64,000 nucleotides of DNA from Dipteris shenzhenensis. Taxonomy: Eukaryota; Polypodiophyta; Polypodiopsida; Gleicheniales. The stretch is taken from NCBI GenBank assembly GCA_047967505.1, contig CM106540.1; one strand, 5' to 3'. The position numbers were made by a program, and so were the translations under genes. Of this stretch, positions 47,521-59,977 are shown piece after piece. Each line of letters begins with the position of its first letter. The first letter of the stretch is position 1. The notes beneath the pieces are model-generated. The model searched no databases. It saw only the letters and a program-made list of their open reading frames with translations, and was not told the DNA's origin.

Positions 47521-50500
47521 TCAAATCCATCTTGAGTACTCCAAGTAAGCTCCTAAATCTACGAAGCTTCTCTGTACCCAAGGCCTTCGTGAAGACGTCA
47601 GCCACCTGCTCCTCAGTGCTACATATACTAGATCAACCTCTCCAGCTAGAACCTTCTCTCTCACAAAGTGGTAATGCACCTCAATGTGCTTTGTTCTAGC
47701 ATGATAAATTGGGTTATTAGCAAGCATAATACTGCTAATGTTGTCACAATAAATGACAACTGCATCATGTACTGACTGGCCCAAATCAGCAAGTAGCCTG
47801 TATAACCAAGCTACCTCACATGCAGCCATAGCTGCACTCCTGTACTCAGCCTCCGTTAAGGCAACTGTTGGCTACTTCTTACTACTCTAACTGATGGCAG
47901 CACTCCCAAAGAAAAACATAAATCCACTAGTAGATCTCCTATCGAAGATACTACCAGCCCAATCAGCATCTATGTACCCATGTACCTATATCAGACACCC
48001 AGCCTCATAAAAAAGTCCATACTGTAAAGTGGACTTTACATATCTCAATATGCGCCTAGCCGCATCCAAATGTGGCTTCCTCGGCACCTGCATAAACTGA
48101 CTCACTAGTCCAACAACATAGCTCAAATATGGTCTAGTGATAGTCATGTATATCAGACTCCCAACTATGCGTCTATATACAGTGACATCTTCAAGAAGCT
48201 CTCCTTTTTCTGCACTGAGCTTCACATTTTGTTCCAATGGAACAGAGATGGGCTTACAACCTGTCATCCCATACCTAGACAACATATCCAAATCATACTA
48301 CCTCTGCAACAACCATATCCCTCCAGAGGACCTAGTAACTTCAATGCCCAAAAAGTAATGTAGCTCTCCCAAATCCTTCATTTCAAACTTCTGCTTCAAA
48401 AGCAGCTTCACATCATCAATCTCTACATCAGTGTCACCCGGTAACAATTAAGTCATCCACATAGATGACTACCAGCACAATCCCTCTATTTGTTCTTTTC
48501 ACATAAAGTGAAAAATCTGCATTAGAAATCTGAAATCAAATGGTAACAAGATATTGGCTTATCTTGTTTGACCATGCCCTGGGTGCTTGTTTTTAGCCAT
48601 CCAAGGCTTTGCGCAACTTGCAAACAAAATGGGGCTATGCATCATCTTGATAACCTTTTGGTTGCATCATATAGACCTCTTCTTGCAAATCACCATGCAA
48701 GAAGGCATTCTTTACATCCATTTGATGCAAAGACCATCCTTTTGCAGTAGCCATAGCAATTACTGCTCTCACAGTTACCATCCTTGCAACTGGGCTAAAG
48801 GTTTCTTCATAATCAATGCCATATGTCTGTGCATATCCTTTGGCAACTAAACTTGCCTTATACCTGCTCACAGACCCATCCACATTGTGCTTCACCTTAT
48901 ATACCCACTTGTAGCCAATCGCCTTCTTATCATGAGGCAAAGGCAGCAATTCCCAATTGTGGTTTGCATCCAAGGCTGCCATCTTCTCATCCATGGCTAC
49001 CTCCCAATTTTTCTTTCCAACTGCTTCCTTGAAGTAAGTTGGCTCTATTTCTTCTAGGATTTTGACCATATATGCATAATGATGGGCTGAAAAACCATCA
49101 TATCTCAGCCGATCAATAGGATATTTAACATGTGTGGACCTACGTGTACGTGCATCACCTCCAGGAGTTTTAATTACATTCTTGCTTTTTCTTACACCTG
49201 GAGTAACCACTGAAGGAATCCCAGGTTTCTCATCAAGGCTCATTTCTAATCCACTTGACTCTCCATCAATATGAGAGTGTCCACAGGAGACATTAAAGAC
49301 AAGTGGAGGGTCCACCTTCTCCTTCCCTTTACATGATAACTGTGCACCACTATCTGGACTACCATCAATAGAACCACTAGATTGCAATCTCCCTGTCCAT
49401 GCATTGGATCCATTAGTTGAGGACTCACCAGGTCCACTCAGACTTTGTGATTGCTGCTCTACATTCACAGCAGCATTGCCGATTCCTACATATGCATCAT
49501 CTATAACTTTTGCTGGACCATACCAACTCATTTCACTAAACACTACATCTCTGCTCACTTGCATCCTACGAGTGGAAGGGTTATGATAGTGGTACCCTTT
49601 TTGCTGCAGAGAATATCCAATGAAGATGTATTTTTCTGCCTTTGGATCCAGCTTACTTCTCCTCTCATCAAGGATATGAACATAAGCAATGCAACCAAAT
49701 ACTTTAAGATGTGAAATATCTAGTTTTCTACCAGTATACTTTTCCTTAGGCGTCATGCCATGGACAGCCGCAGTGGGGTTCTGTTCATAATATACACAGC
49801 AATTGCTACTGCTTCAGCCCAAAAATAGTCAGGCATCTTCTTTTCATTTAGCATAGCCCTTGCAACTTCTGCAATGTGCATGTTCTTTCTTTCTGTAATC
49901 CCATTCTGTTGAGGGGTAGATCTACATGAGCATTTTCTCTGAATTCCCTGCTCTTTCAAATAGTCACTAAATTCTTCTGAAAAATACTCTCCCCCTCCAT
50001 CAGATCTTAGCACTTGCATGCCCCTTTCTTTCTCAACCATAGTCTTAAAGGCTTTGAAGTGGCTAAACACTTCACTTTTATGCTTCATAAAATAGACCCA
50101 TACTTTTCTTGTGTGATCATCAATGAAGCTCACATAATAATGGCATCCACCAAAAGCAGCAGCTTTGGTTGTACACACATCAGAGTGGATCACTTCCAAA
50201 GCCCTGTTGCTTACTTTAGCATTGCGTGGAAATACATGTCTAGCCTGCTTGCCCATTTGACATGCTTCACTAACCTTTTGCATTCCATCCACTCTGAATT
50301 TTGGCAAACCTGCAACAATACTCTGTGTTTGCATAGATTTCAGCCTTTGTATGTTCACGTGCCCAATGTGCTTGTGCCATATTTCAATATCTGCAATGAT
50401 ACCTCTTCCATGCGTAAACATAGCAGCCTGCACCTCTGGGATATCAGCATCCAAGGTAAACATTCTACCATTTCTTTTGCCTTTTACAACCAAGCGGCAC

Positions 50501-50822
50501 TGATTTTCCAAATCCTCAACAAAGCACCCATCAGGGTTAAATCTGACCTGCAAACCCTGCTCTACCATTTGGCCAACTAAGACCAATGTTCTTGGTAATG
50601 TTTGGAACATGGAGTACATGTGACAAGTACTTTGTTCTTCCATTCTGCATAGCTGGTGGCACCTTACCAACCTATGCAATTGGATGAGCAGTATCATCAC
50701 CTGTTTCAACATAACTTGGCTTTTCTAGATTTCTGACATCACTAAACCACTCACCATGACTGGTCATGTGGTTAGAAGCACCTGAATCAACAAACCAAAT
50801 ATTTTTACAATCTGCAGCATTT
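47521..50822 (-). pseudogene. Copia pol: protease, integrase, RT, RNase H
   Basis: Protease IWFVDSGASNHMTSHGEWF (about 50822-50750). GAG-pre-integrase WHKHIGHVNIQ...SEACQMGK and integrase core FIDDHTRKVW, LRSDGGGEYF, STPQQNGITERKN (DDE), open from 50712 to 49753. A frameshift at about 49755, then 373 codons (49756-48635) with the integrase C-terminal block [20 protein letters not shown], a variable Ser/Gly-rich linker, and [58 protein letters not shown]. After a stop at 48635 the YVDDLIV region is decayed. Then 48291-47986 ([30 protein letters not shown]) and RNase H 47829-47521 (YCDNISSIMLANNPIYHART, KHIEVHYHFVREKVLAGEVD). Several frameshifts and stops. Confidence 0.93.
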
Positions 50823-51706
50823 TCTGTCATGGAGTTAACCATGTGCTGCATCACAAAGAGGCGCTCATTTCTGTCATCACCATGCCCACTAGATGATGCA
50901 TAGTTGCTTTGCTGCAACTTTCCATTTCTGATGTCATTCTGCTTTTTATAACAGGTCTTCTCTTTATGTCTAGACTTCCCACAATAATAGCACTCTATGT
51001 TGCTATCTACTTGATGATTCATTTGCCATGAACCTCATCCTCTTTGGCTCCCCCTGTCTCTAGAGTTACCACGTCCTCCTCCATAGGACGAGTTTTCCTG
51101 TTGTTGCTATTGGTTCTGATTTACTAAACGGCCACCAAAACGGCCTCTTCCTCTACCTTTGCCTTTATTCTGATTTGAGTAGAATGCAGACTCTTGAGAA
51201 CTTTACAGGAACTTTCCTGATTTTCAGGAACTTGTTGCTCTCTTGTTGAGTGAAGAGCAAAAAAATGGTGCTCTAATTGAGCCAAGAGAATCTGCAAGGC
51301 CTTTAACCTTCATGGAATACTCGTTTATGCTTAGCTTATTCCTTTGCACGTTATGCAACTCCTGCTTGAGTTGCATCTTCCGTGTAGTGGTATTAGTGTT
51401 GTACAGCTTCACCAACGCATCCCATGCCTCCTTCAGCATTTCTGCATCCTGTATATGCACAATCATTGAGTCTGAAACACTGATTGACAACCAATACATT
51501 ACCTTCCTAGCCTTTTCATGCCACTCTTTAAAGGTCTTCAAATCTGCAGCAGTAGGAGCAGCACCCAAAACTGGTTCCTACTCATCACCATTGATAAATA
51601 GCCATACTCCCTTTCCCATAAGGAAGTTTGTCATCCTGAACTTCCATGCTTGGAAGTTGTCCTTCTCAAGTTTCTCACTAACAATAGTTGACAAATTTTC
51701 AGACAT
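50823..51706 (-). pseudogene. Copia gag
   Basis: The ATG at 51706 (MSENLSTIVSEKLEKDNFQA) opens gag, continuing with WKFRMTNFLMGKGVWLFING and a TAG near 51585. The same frame runs on through the UBN2 block WYWLSISVSDSMIV-like text, EMLKEAWDALVKLYNTNTTT and LKQELHNVQRNKLSINEYSM. Further stops sit near 51224, 51205, 51110 and 51035, within a Gly/Arg/Gln-rich nucleocapsid. The CCHC knuckle CYYCGKSRHKEKTC is near 50990-50950. The stops are TAG/TAA where Gln would fit (NQNQ[TAG]QQQ) and TGA where Arg would fit (SQRG[TGA]GSW). Confidence 0.9.
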
Positions 51707-52239
51707 TTTGCACAGTCAAAATTGTGACTGCAAGAGAAATGAATAGAGTTCTGTCTCACAAGGGCAAACAACAACAATTCTGCAACACTTAAAATTCTGC
51801 CTCACAAGGGCGGTGGCAAGCAACCACGAGTCACACCAAGTGACGAAATGCATAAACACAGTAACCCAAAATTGTCCTGTGTTTCTTAGATTCTATGCAA
51901 CCAGGCACACAACAACCTTTCGGTTACAACTTCGCTCAACGACAAAAAATGGGCATACACAATCAAAGACGGCCACTTTTCCTGAGTGCCTGCTAAAACT
52001 TCGCGATGCCAAAACGAAGGCCGAAACGGTCTCGGGATGGAAATTTTTCCAGGTAATGCTCTCGTGCTCCACAACGAAGGATGCCTCAATCTGAGGTTTT
52101 GCACTTTGCATTCACGACTGTGTACCTGCACCAGTATGCTCCCAAAAGCTCAAGAGAAAGGAGATGCCAATCCTCTTACCATGGTTTCACAATCTCCTCT
52201 TGCCTCTGCTTGCTGCCTGAGCTCCTCACCACGAACCAA
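51707..52239 (-). other. Copia leader between primer site and gag
   Basis: A 533-base untranslated leader of normal length for the family. Short frames on both strands have no domain. Confidence 0.8.
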
Positions 52240-52251
52240 GCTCTGATACCA
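52240..52251 (-). other. Primer-binding site (tRNA-iMet)
   Basis: TGGTATCAGAGC on minus, immediately after the 5' LTR. An exact match to the usual plant copia primer site. Confidence 0.95.
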
Positions 52252-52542
52252 TGTAAAGATGTAGGGAGAGAGGTAGGAGACTCGACTGCAACTTTCTTCA
52301 CATCACACAAAAGAGAGAGGACACAAGGTTGGAGGCTGAAGCCTATCTTCACTTCAGCACACAACACAATGAAAGATGGGTATACACACTATGTGTAACC
52401 CTAGAATACACGGTTCATATGTGAACCCAATCCAAACATACGTGGCTATCTAACTACGCCACAAGTATACCTAACACAAGACGATGACATAAATGATAGT
52501 CACCCAGTATATACATCAAGGGTAGAGCTTGATATCTCAACA
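52252..52542 (-). repeat. 5' LTR of the 5.3-kb copia element
   Basis: The partner of 47214-47507, followed by the second CAAAT at 52543-52547. Confidence 0.97.
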
Positions 52543-52547
52543 CAAAT

Positions 52548-54480
52548 GAAATGCCAAATGATAAAATATGACTAACATGGCATACTAGTTGATAAAATCC
52601 TATTGGGGGTTTGTGATGTTCTCATGTCACGAGTAGACAAGCTCCCAAAACAATTGAAATAGTGGCTTCTATTTGGATTGATCCCATTCTCACTATTTGG
52701 AGTCAATGGGAGAGATGCACCTAGACTTCTGCATGCTTAAGAGAGATTAGTTGCATTCATGATGACTTGAAATTGTTCTTTGTTCTTTTTTAAGAAATGA
52801 TGTAATATATTGCATTAAAAGCAATTTTACACAAGAGGTGGGAGTGTAAGCACACTATCCCTAACCCCAACAATATGGCTAAACAACCGTGGGGTGGTCT
52901 ATAATGCCGCAATGATCCAAATGGAGTAAAATGAAAAATCAAGCATGATAAGCAAGTGAGGCACTTGGCCTAGGTAGGGAGGGATATGGAGGTCTTGCTA
53001 CTATGTGACAAGGGGGTTGAACTAGTGGTCTAACATTGGTGTGCATAGGCATAGGCCTTGCACAAAGGCGAGGTGACTCCTTGGATCCACATATACAAAT
53101 GAGAGGTGACTTATGGGGACTCTTGGTCTGCTAGATGGTCCTTGCGCAAATGAGGGATCTAGTGTTGCCATGGGGGCGACATTGATTGATGGCTTCACCT
53201 TATCCAAGACTTTCATGATGCGAATCCATACATAAATCATGACTCATAGTTTCACCACCATCTCACATCACAAGTTCATGTCTCTCTAATCACACTCAAA
53301 TGACACAAAACTTCTCCCATGGCACACTTGTGAAGGATTATGAGAGTAAGGTAATTCTAGGTGCAAAAAGGAAAGATGGCATACATATTAAAAATTAAAT
53401 TGAAAAGAAATGAAAGCAATGAATGAGTACTCACATGTAGACCAAGAGAGCTTGACTTGATTGATTTGACAAGTGACAACTACAACTCTCATATAGAGTA
53501 CTCACACACACTCAAGTACCATATGCTTATGGGATAAATCCCAACGTGATATTTGGCACCCTTTTACACAAAGATACATAAAACTCACTCTAGAATACAC
53601 TAAAACACACTCTTTGACTATAATTTCTCTCTAACATCCACCTTAGAGCAAAGAGTGGTGAGACCCAACATGCAAGGAGTAAACTGATCCCCCCTTCACC
53701 AAAATACGACAAAGCGTGGCCATACTATCCACACCTCTTGTGTGATAGCATTCCCATCAATTAGCTTGCGACCGAATAAAGAGGACGTCCCTCGTCATCC
53801 CCCCATACTCTGAACTGAGTGTCTCAATACATCATATCAAAGTAAACCACTACACATTTTTGGGGGACGACCTAGGGTAGAGGACTCTTATTGACCATAA
53901 CATAACACTATTGTATTCATTCATTTTATGCATAGCAAGGGCAGAGAACCCATATATACAAGAAACTATGTACTACATCAAATCCGATAGTGTGCCCTTT
54001 GTCCTATATGTGATTTGAAGCATTTTAGGCCACATTGCACTTGCTTGGGAGCAAGTATTTGGTGATTTGTATCACCGAAGGAGGGAAACCATGACATTGG
54101 AAATATTTAATAGCCCATAGACTATCAAGTTTTCATGCCTCCCGCTCTGGCAAATATTTGGAATAAAGTACAAACCCTACTATGCTTCGACAATTGACTA
54201 TGTCAGAACCTCCCAGCTCCCACTTTGAAGTTTGCAAGGTATATTGTTCATCTTTTCTTTGCTCGCTACACTAGCTACCAAGTTTTTGTACGATCATCTC
54301 CATGGAAAGATGCAGCTCTTCCCCCGCTCTACAAGCTACATGATTTGGTTTGCATTGCCTTCTTCACCTTGGTGAGTTGTCTTATTTTCTTTGCTTACCT
54401 CACCAACTCGATGGTCTTTGTCATCGTTGCTTTGCTTTGCTAGAGTCACCAAATTGGTGGTCTCTATATTCTTTGCTTTG
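52548..54480. other. No gene recognised
   Basis: Near 52650-52800 a plus frame reads EIVASIWIDPILTIW, a faint echo of LINE 3' ends, too weak to call. The remainder has no domain. Repeated TTCTTTGCTTTGCTCACC-like phrases occur at 54370-54490. Confidence 0.4.
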
Positions 54481-57279
54481 CTCACCTCATAAGCTAGCTA
54501 GTCTCCATCTGATCATCTGAACCAGACAAAGGCAACAAAATAGGAAAGTTGTAAAGCTAGGTGAAGGCATAAGGAGAAGATTACAAGACGAGGAAAGAAA
54601 TGGCATGGATGAGGAAACAAGCTCAAAGCGACAACGAAATACATATTTGCAATGCATGCAGAGGGAGAAACAACATGAAAACATAAGACTCCGTGCAAAG
54701 CAGAAGCACAAAATGGTTATAGATGGATCCACTCAAACATTACACTTAGAGCTAAGAACACGAGTATTTTACAATTGCCTCTATCAAAGACAAAGATAAG
54801 TTACTAATCCACAATACCTTTTACGAAGCACAAGTAATGGACAAACTCATTGAAACTCAAGAACACAATGAGAAATAACCAAATGAACAAACAAAACAAA
54901 ATGTAAGATCTTTCAAAGGAATAAAAAGAAATTCGTTTGAAACTGAAAGAAAAGGTATCTCAAAGGAAGATGCATTTAAAGAGAAAAGCATACCACTTAT
55001 GCATGAATATTATATATGCTAATTCAAACATATAGCTCCAAAAAACCTATGGAATGACACGGGATACTGAAGCCAAAATATCCTCATGAAAGAGTGAGAT
55101 GAGATCACCATAGAATATAAACCAAGAAATTTCATCCCAAGGGAGAGGGTTGAGATAAATATGACTCCTGGAAAAATTGGCAATGAGAAACATGACTATA
55201 CAAGTGCATAAAGCATCTAACAGCCCATAATATTCAAACATGGGATACTTTATCAAAATATAGAAAAATAGGGTCACCAGCATGCAAATGCAGTATAGGA
55301 CCATACTAACATTCCTACAAGCTCCATTCAAGACATCAGACCACCCAAAATGTAACACGAATTCCACAGGTGCTTGAGGTTGCTTTGAAACATCCAAGGT
55401 AAGCTAGACATCACAAATCAAAAGAATCTTGAACTGGCCTACACACGCGACATGTCAACAATCATTCAAATCAACACGCTTACATCCATTCATAAACAAA
55501 AGTGATGCTGCCCTTTGAAACACCAAAACTTCCTTGCAAGGGCATGACCTTAAATGGGTATATCTGCTCAAACTCCCTGAACATCCAGCCTGCAAAAAGC
55601 AAAACTCCTCACTATACATGGTTTGAAAACACTACTCTCAAAGGCTATCAAATTATTAGGCTTGAAGGGTATGCCAACTAATAATATACATGGCTGTTCC
55701 ATCCAACAAATATCATGTGTACATTTGCCATATGCCATTGAAAGATGGTCAACAATTATTACCTTATATTTTTTAAAAGTGCATCTCTCATTCACATTGT
55801 ATGCACAAGTAGTTGCAACTCATTGCTTTTATTCTTGTCACTTCTCACATGGCTGCTTTCATCCATGACCATCTACTATGCTCTTGCAAGGCAGTCGAAG
55901 AGGATTCCTGATCCCTAAACATTCCTTTGTAACTGTCATCCAGTCTGATGCACAGGTAGCTGCAACCCTGGACTTTTTGTTTGCCACTCTTGGCTATGAA
56001 GTCCCGGTAGATGTTTCTGCTAGAAGTGATCAATACAGTTACACTTGCAGCTGTACTTGAAGATAAGGTTTTCTGTCCTGCCGATTGATTATCACATGGA
56101 TATTATAGAGACCAAACACTCATCTAGCTGCACACTAGATAGAACTAAAACGTACACAATCTACTCAACTTTTAGAGTGATCTCGATGCACCGGTTAGTA
56201 ATATTCCAATGGGCTTCAACGTATTTTCAGGAAAAACAAGATGAATCCCACATGCAATCTTTAGCAATGAACCATAAGCATGGCTTTGTGAAAAGTGATT
56301 CACTTCCTAAGGCCAAACAATGTGAAATTAGACCAATAAAACCTACTCCCACATTAATCAAGTGTTCACTCCAAGACAATAAGCAAGAAACATGAATATG
56401 TAAGTTCAAACCTGTACCTTTGATACAGAGACCAATTGCCATTACTATATTCACAGTTGAGCCAGTTTTAAGTCAGAGAAGACGCATGACATAAAACACA
56501 TAAGAACTTTATAGCAAGTGTCTGAGAGCCAATTATTGACTCCAGATCTTTCAAGAAGCAATCATTCAGGCATTTAAAGCTGCCTACTCTGGATAAGCCA
56601 TGTTGCTGAATCAATTGTTCCTAGATAGCTGCAAATTGGAGGCAAAGATGTGCCACATAAAAACAATTGTAGAATATTTTCAGTCCACCACCCTCATCTT
56701 CCTTTCTGGATACAATCAGTCTGCTTGAAAGTCTCTGATCTAAGCAACTTAGGAACTTATCTGTACACTTTGATTCAGAGGCAAAATTCTGACACTAAGA
56801 AAATAGGAGGTGCTCATAGCCTGTTACTTAAAATATGGCAAGTGCAAAATATACAACTTGAATGCCTTGAAAGCGCTCTCATTGACAGCGTAGATATCAT
56901 AGCCAGATTACATGGGGAGAACAGTTTGCCTGTCCTCCCGAGTCCCATCTAGCATAGCGGTCGCATCTCCCATCAGGTTCATCAGGCCTTGTCATCATGA
57001 AACTCCCAAGAAGTAAGCTTTGGTGGCATCTTTCAAGATCTACTCCGAGTTGAGAGCCCTTCTCAGATCTCCTGCTTGGGTAATTTACTAGTTTTATAAT
57101 GTTTAAATTGTCACTGTACTGCAGACTATTAATAGCAACCTACTGCTTCATCAAGAGCCTCTCCCCTCCTTCCTTCATAACACATCAGGTCAACTCCCGT
57201 CTTCACCCGTGCAACTTTATCCATGGGTTCTTGGCAGAGTTTATTGGCTCTTGATCTCTGGCTTCAATAGTTCTCTTTA
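54481..57279. other. Low-repeat interval without a recognised gene
   Basis: No retroelement protein was found across about 2.8 kb, unusual for this window. A GC-richer patch (about 55870-56060) is open on both strands (plus: VAATLDFLFATLGYEVPVDV; minus: NIYRDFIAKSGKQKVQG). A minus-strand block after TTTTTGCAG near 55590 reads MFREFEQIYPFKVMPLQGSF. These could be exons of an unrecognised gene or fragments of non-coding RNA or introns. Confidence 0.35.
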
Positions 57280-57700
57280 CGGTAATGAGAGACATGGGAG
57301 GCCTCAGTCGCCCAAAAAATTCCGAGTCCTGTCTAAGAATTACGGATCTCCACAACCGGATACAGATACCGATCCTTCCCCACTTCTCCAAAACTCGGAA
57401 CTTTGATGGTACTAACTATGACACCTGGAAGAATAATGTTGTTGAAGTTCTTGAACCTCTCTCCTTGCAAGGATTTCTCTTCAGACAATCTACTCATCCA
57501 CCCTTGTATCTTCCATTGGTCACTGCCATACCAATGTGGAATAAGCTGAATGCCTTGGTCCGCTCCTTTCTCATATGTAATTGCAGAGTCTCGATTCTTC
57601 ATTAGCTACCTTATAACATGTCAACACAAGAATAGTGGGAATACCTTGTGAGGGTCTACAACGAAAGGATGATTCAGTCCTTACAGCTCCCTTTGTACCT
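57280..57700 (+). pseudogene. Copia gag relic
   Basis: The plus strand reads NFDGTNYDTWKNNVVEVLEP, then after a frame change MWNKLNALVRSFLICN, LPYNMSTQE and WEYLVRVYNERMIQSLQL. These are the gag N-terminal (L.G.NY..W) and UBN2 (A...I...L......A...W..L...Y) blocks. At least three stops. No LTR assigned with certainty. Confidence 0.7.
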
Positions 57701-58229
57701 CCACCCTTCTGAGGGCCCCCGGTGATGAACCACTGACCCTTGTGCCTCTGCAGTGGAAATCCCAATGTTGATTCCCCAATTTTGGTCAAGCCAAGTCCTC
57801 TGATATCAACTCTTGATGGCCTCTTCTCGTTCGGATCTCATTTTCTCCTCACCCCTCTAGATGTTCGAGCCGATACAAACCTAAGTAGTAGTTTCAAAGG
57901 GAGACAGACATCCTCTTCTCCATCTACTCTCTCCTACAAGTTCCAAGCTACCAGATTCTCTTCACCAATGAACCTTCCTCATCTGCACTTTACTCCACTA
58001 AGTTTTGGATTGTTTACCTTTATGGCATCAACAGGGGACATCATCTCCAGAGGGGAACCTCCCCATAGCCATCTCTCAACAGTCCGGCTCTTCATCGACA
58101 ATTTCAGATCCTTGCGAACACACCCAACCTCATGGTTCATCAGGGCTGTTAGCCAGGAGCAGAGAGGGGGTGTTAGCATTATGTGCATCTCCTGTCTACA
58201 ATGACTACAGTATATCTGAGTGCATCCTA
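57701..58229. other. Probable continuation of the copia gag relic; no clear domain
   Basis: Overlapping plus-strand Ser/Pro/Leu-rich frames (57740-58235) could be the linker or nucleocapsid of the preceding gag, heavily decayed. No zinc knuckle found. Confidence 0.35.
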
Positions 58230-59070
58230 CCATAAGTGAGGGCTTCTATTGTGGGTGTGCCCACCCATATGTAAGGCTTCTTTTTATTCTGGTTTAGCAC
58301 ACGATTTGGCTCCTTTCCCCTTGTTCTGGAGGCCAATTTCCACCCAAAAGGCACCCTAGTCAGCAATCTGGTTGACCCCCAACTGGCCGACCAAATCTCG
58401 TCGCCCTGATTATGGTTGACCAAACTCAACCGACCCCCAACTGGGGGCTATATAAGTGCCCCTCCCCGTGGGTCATTTCTTACCTTCTTTGAAGCTCTTC
58501 TAATGATCTAGTTCTGATCTACCCTGGACCTGCAAAGCTCCCTGTCTTCTGCCTGGATGATCACCCTCCTGCAGACAATCATTGCACCTCTTCTTCTCTC
58601 CATTACAAGTCCCAGCCCTTCCAGATTCCTATAGAGCACAGCAGTTCTCCCTCTGATCATCCTCCAGCTTCCCAACTCCTCATCCAAGCTAAGCTCCTCT
58701 TGTTCTCAGATACTCACTGATCAGTATCCTCCTCCCGTGATCACGTCCCTAAGTGTTGCTCCTATTCAGCCCATCCACTCAGTTCAGCCCTCAGGTTGGC
58801 TCCTTTTGCTGCCCTAGGCTGCCGCCCCTTTGTGCCTCTTCTTTCTACTCCAGTTTAGCCTCTTGGCAGCTCATGTTCCCCATCCCATGTGGGGATCCTT
58901 GCATCACAGTTGCTGCCCCGGTTTGTGGGCTGATTTACAGCAGATCTATTTGTGGCACATCTTGTTGTCTCTGGTGTTCCTTGTGTGATTATGTTGCTTC
59001 AGATTGCCTACATCTTCCATTGCCACTCTTAACATCACGAGCTGCTCTCTCAAGTCCTGAATATATGTAA
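58230..59070 (+). repeat. LTR-like promoter sequence related to the LTR at 59978
   Basis: A GC-rich segment with GACCCCCAACTGG boxes at about 58373 and 58430 precedes GGGGGCTATATAAGTGCCCC (TATA near 58450). A long pyrimidine-rich transcribed-type region follows. The order (GACC boxes, an inverted CCCC/GGGG pair around the TATA, then CT-rich leader, then TTTGTGGGC...) parallels the 59978-60529 LTR. Terminal TG/CA ends were not located, so it may be a diverged solo or truncated LTR. Confidence 0.45.
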
Positions 59071-59480
59071 TATGATCCTACATAAAAGCTCCTTCATCCA
59101 TTTGAGCATGTGCAAACTCATGCTTCGAAAATGAAACCCTAGCCTCATTGTGTGCTTGATACATGCCTTCCAATATATCCGAAGCTGCCTTTGAAGTCCT
59201 ACATGAACGAATATGTGGAATGATGGATCTCTTAAGTGCAAGTGCAATCAAGGGAGAGATTGTGCATCATGTGAATCCCATCTCCTCTGGTCTAGAGTAG
59301 GAGCCACAGGTATGGCCTTGCCTGCAGCTTGTGGGGGAGTTGTTGGAGCAACATTTGAGAGGCCTTTGCTCATCTCCCATAATATACTCCCACAAATTCT
59401 TAGCAACAAGCAAATTACACACCATGAAGCTCCACGATGAGTAATTGGTGCCATCTAATTTATCCACCTAAGTGATGAAC
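59060..59480 (-). pseudogene. Copia gag relic, minus strand
   Basis: The minus strand reads DKLDGTNYSSWSFMVCNLLV and AKNLWEYIMGDEQ, then after frame changes ALALIK-like text, TSKAASDILEGMYQAHNEA and FAHAQMDEGAFM. This is the copia gag N-terminus and UBN2 core. Orientation opposes the gag relics on either side, so it is a separate insertion piece. Stops and frame changes throughout. Confidence 0.75.
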
Positions 59481-59977
59481 CCAAGCACATTGCCTTCATT
59501 TGCATTTGCACCCTACGCCATGTTTGAAAATGCACAACAAAACGTTCACATAATTCCCTTGCTGGGAAGAGTATTGCACTCAATCGAATCCCTCCTTGTG
59601 ATAAAGGCAACTTCTGAAAATCATTGCCCAATTATGCACCCACAAACGAGCCAATCCTTGGCTCAATAGGCATCAACCAAAGGCATAAACCCAATCTGAA
59701 AATCTGAGTGCACCTGAAAAGCAAATCCTAGTGGCACAAATGCGCGCAATGGAGATGAAAATGAACTCCAAATGCAAGCTGAACAAAATTGAGTGCTTAC
59801 CAAGCTAATCTCCACGCAAATTGAGTGCCTTCAAAATGAGCCAAATCAAAGACTGAAATTTGTTTTCTAGTCCACAAGTGCTCCCCTTCATAGTTTAAGA
59901 CCTTAGCACTCACTAGAACGCTGATTTCTATTACTATTTTGCATAAACAATAAATTTCAGAACTATACTAACAGAAT
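59481..59977. other. No gene recognised
   Basis: A short spacer between the minus-strand gag relic and the 5' LTR at 59978. A 65-codon plus frame (59472-59669) has no domain. Confidence 0.5.

Larger units (their letters stand above)
47214..52542 (-). mobile_element. Complete copia LTR retrotransposon, 5.3 kb
   Basis: LTRs are 47214-47507 (294 bp) and 52252-52542 (291 bp), differing by about 14 substitutions and a 3-base indel (roughly 95% identity). The target duplication CAAAT is at 47209-47213 and 52543-52547. The primer site TGGTATCAGAGC (minus, 52240-52251) is perfect for tRNA-iMet. The polypurine tract GAGCTCGAGCGGGAG (minus, 47508-47522) overlaps the pol end. Gag, protease, integrase, RT and RNase H follow in copia order on minus. 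All are broken. It is older than the 23.6-kb element by LTR divergence. A diverged relative of the same family lies at 16.4-20.9 kb. Confidence 0.97.

Noticed and set aside
50014-50580. 188-codon plus-strand frame
   Set aside because: Antisense of the copia integrase open frame.
52640-52800. Possible LINE 3' end (EIVASIW...IWSQWERC)
   Set aside because: Resembles the LINE block by a few residues only, with no zf-RVT or RNase H nearby.
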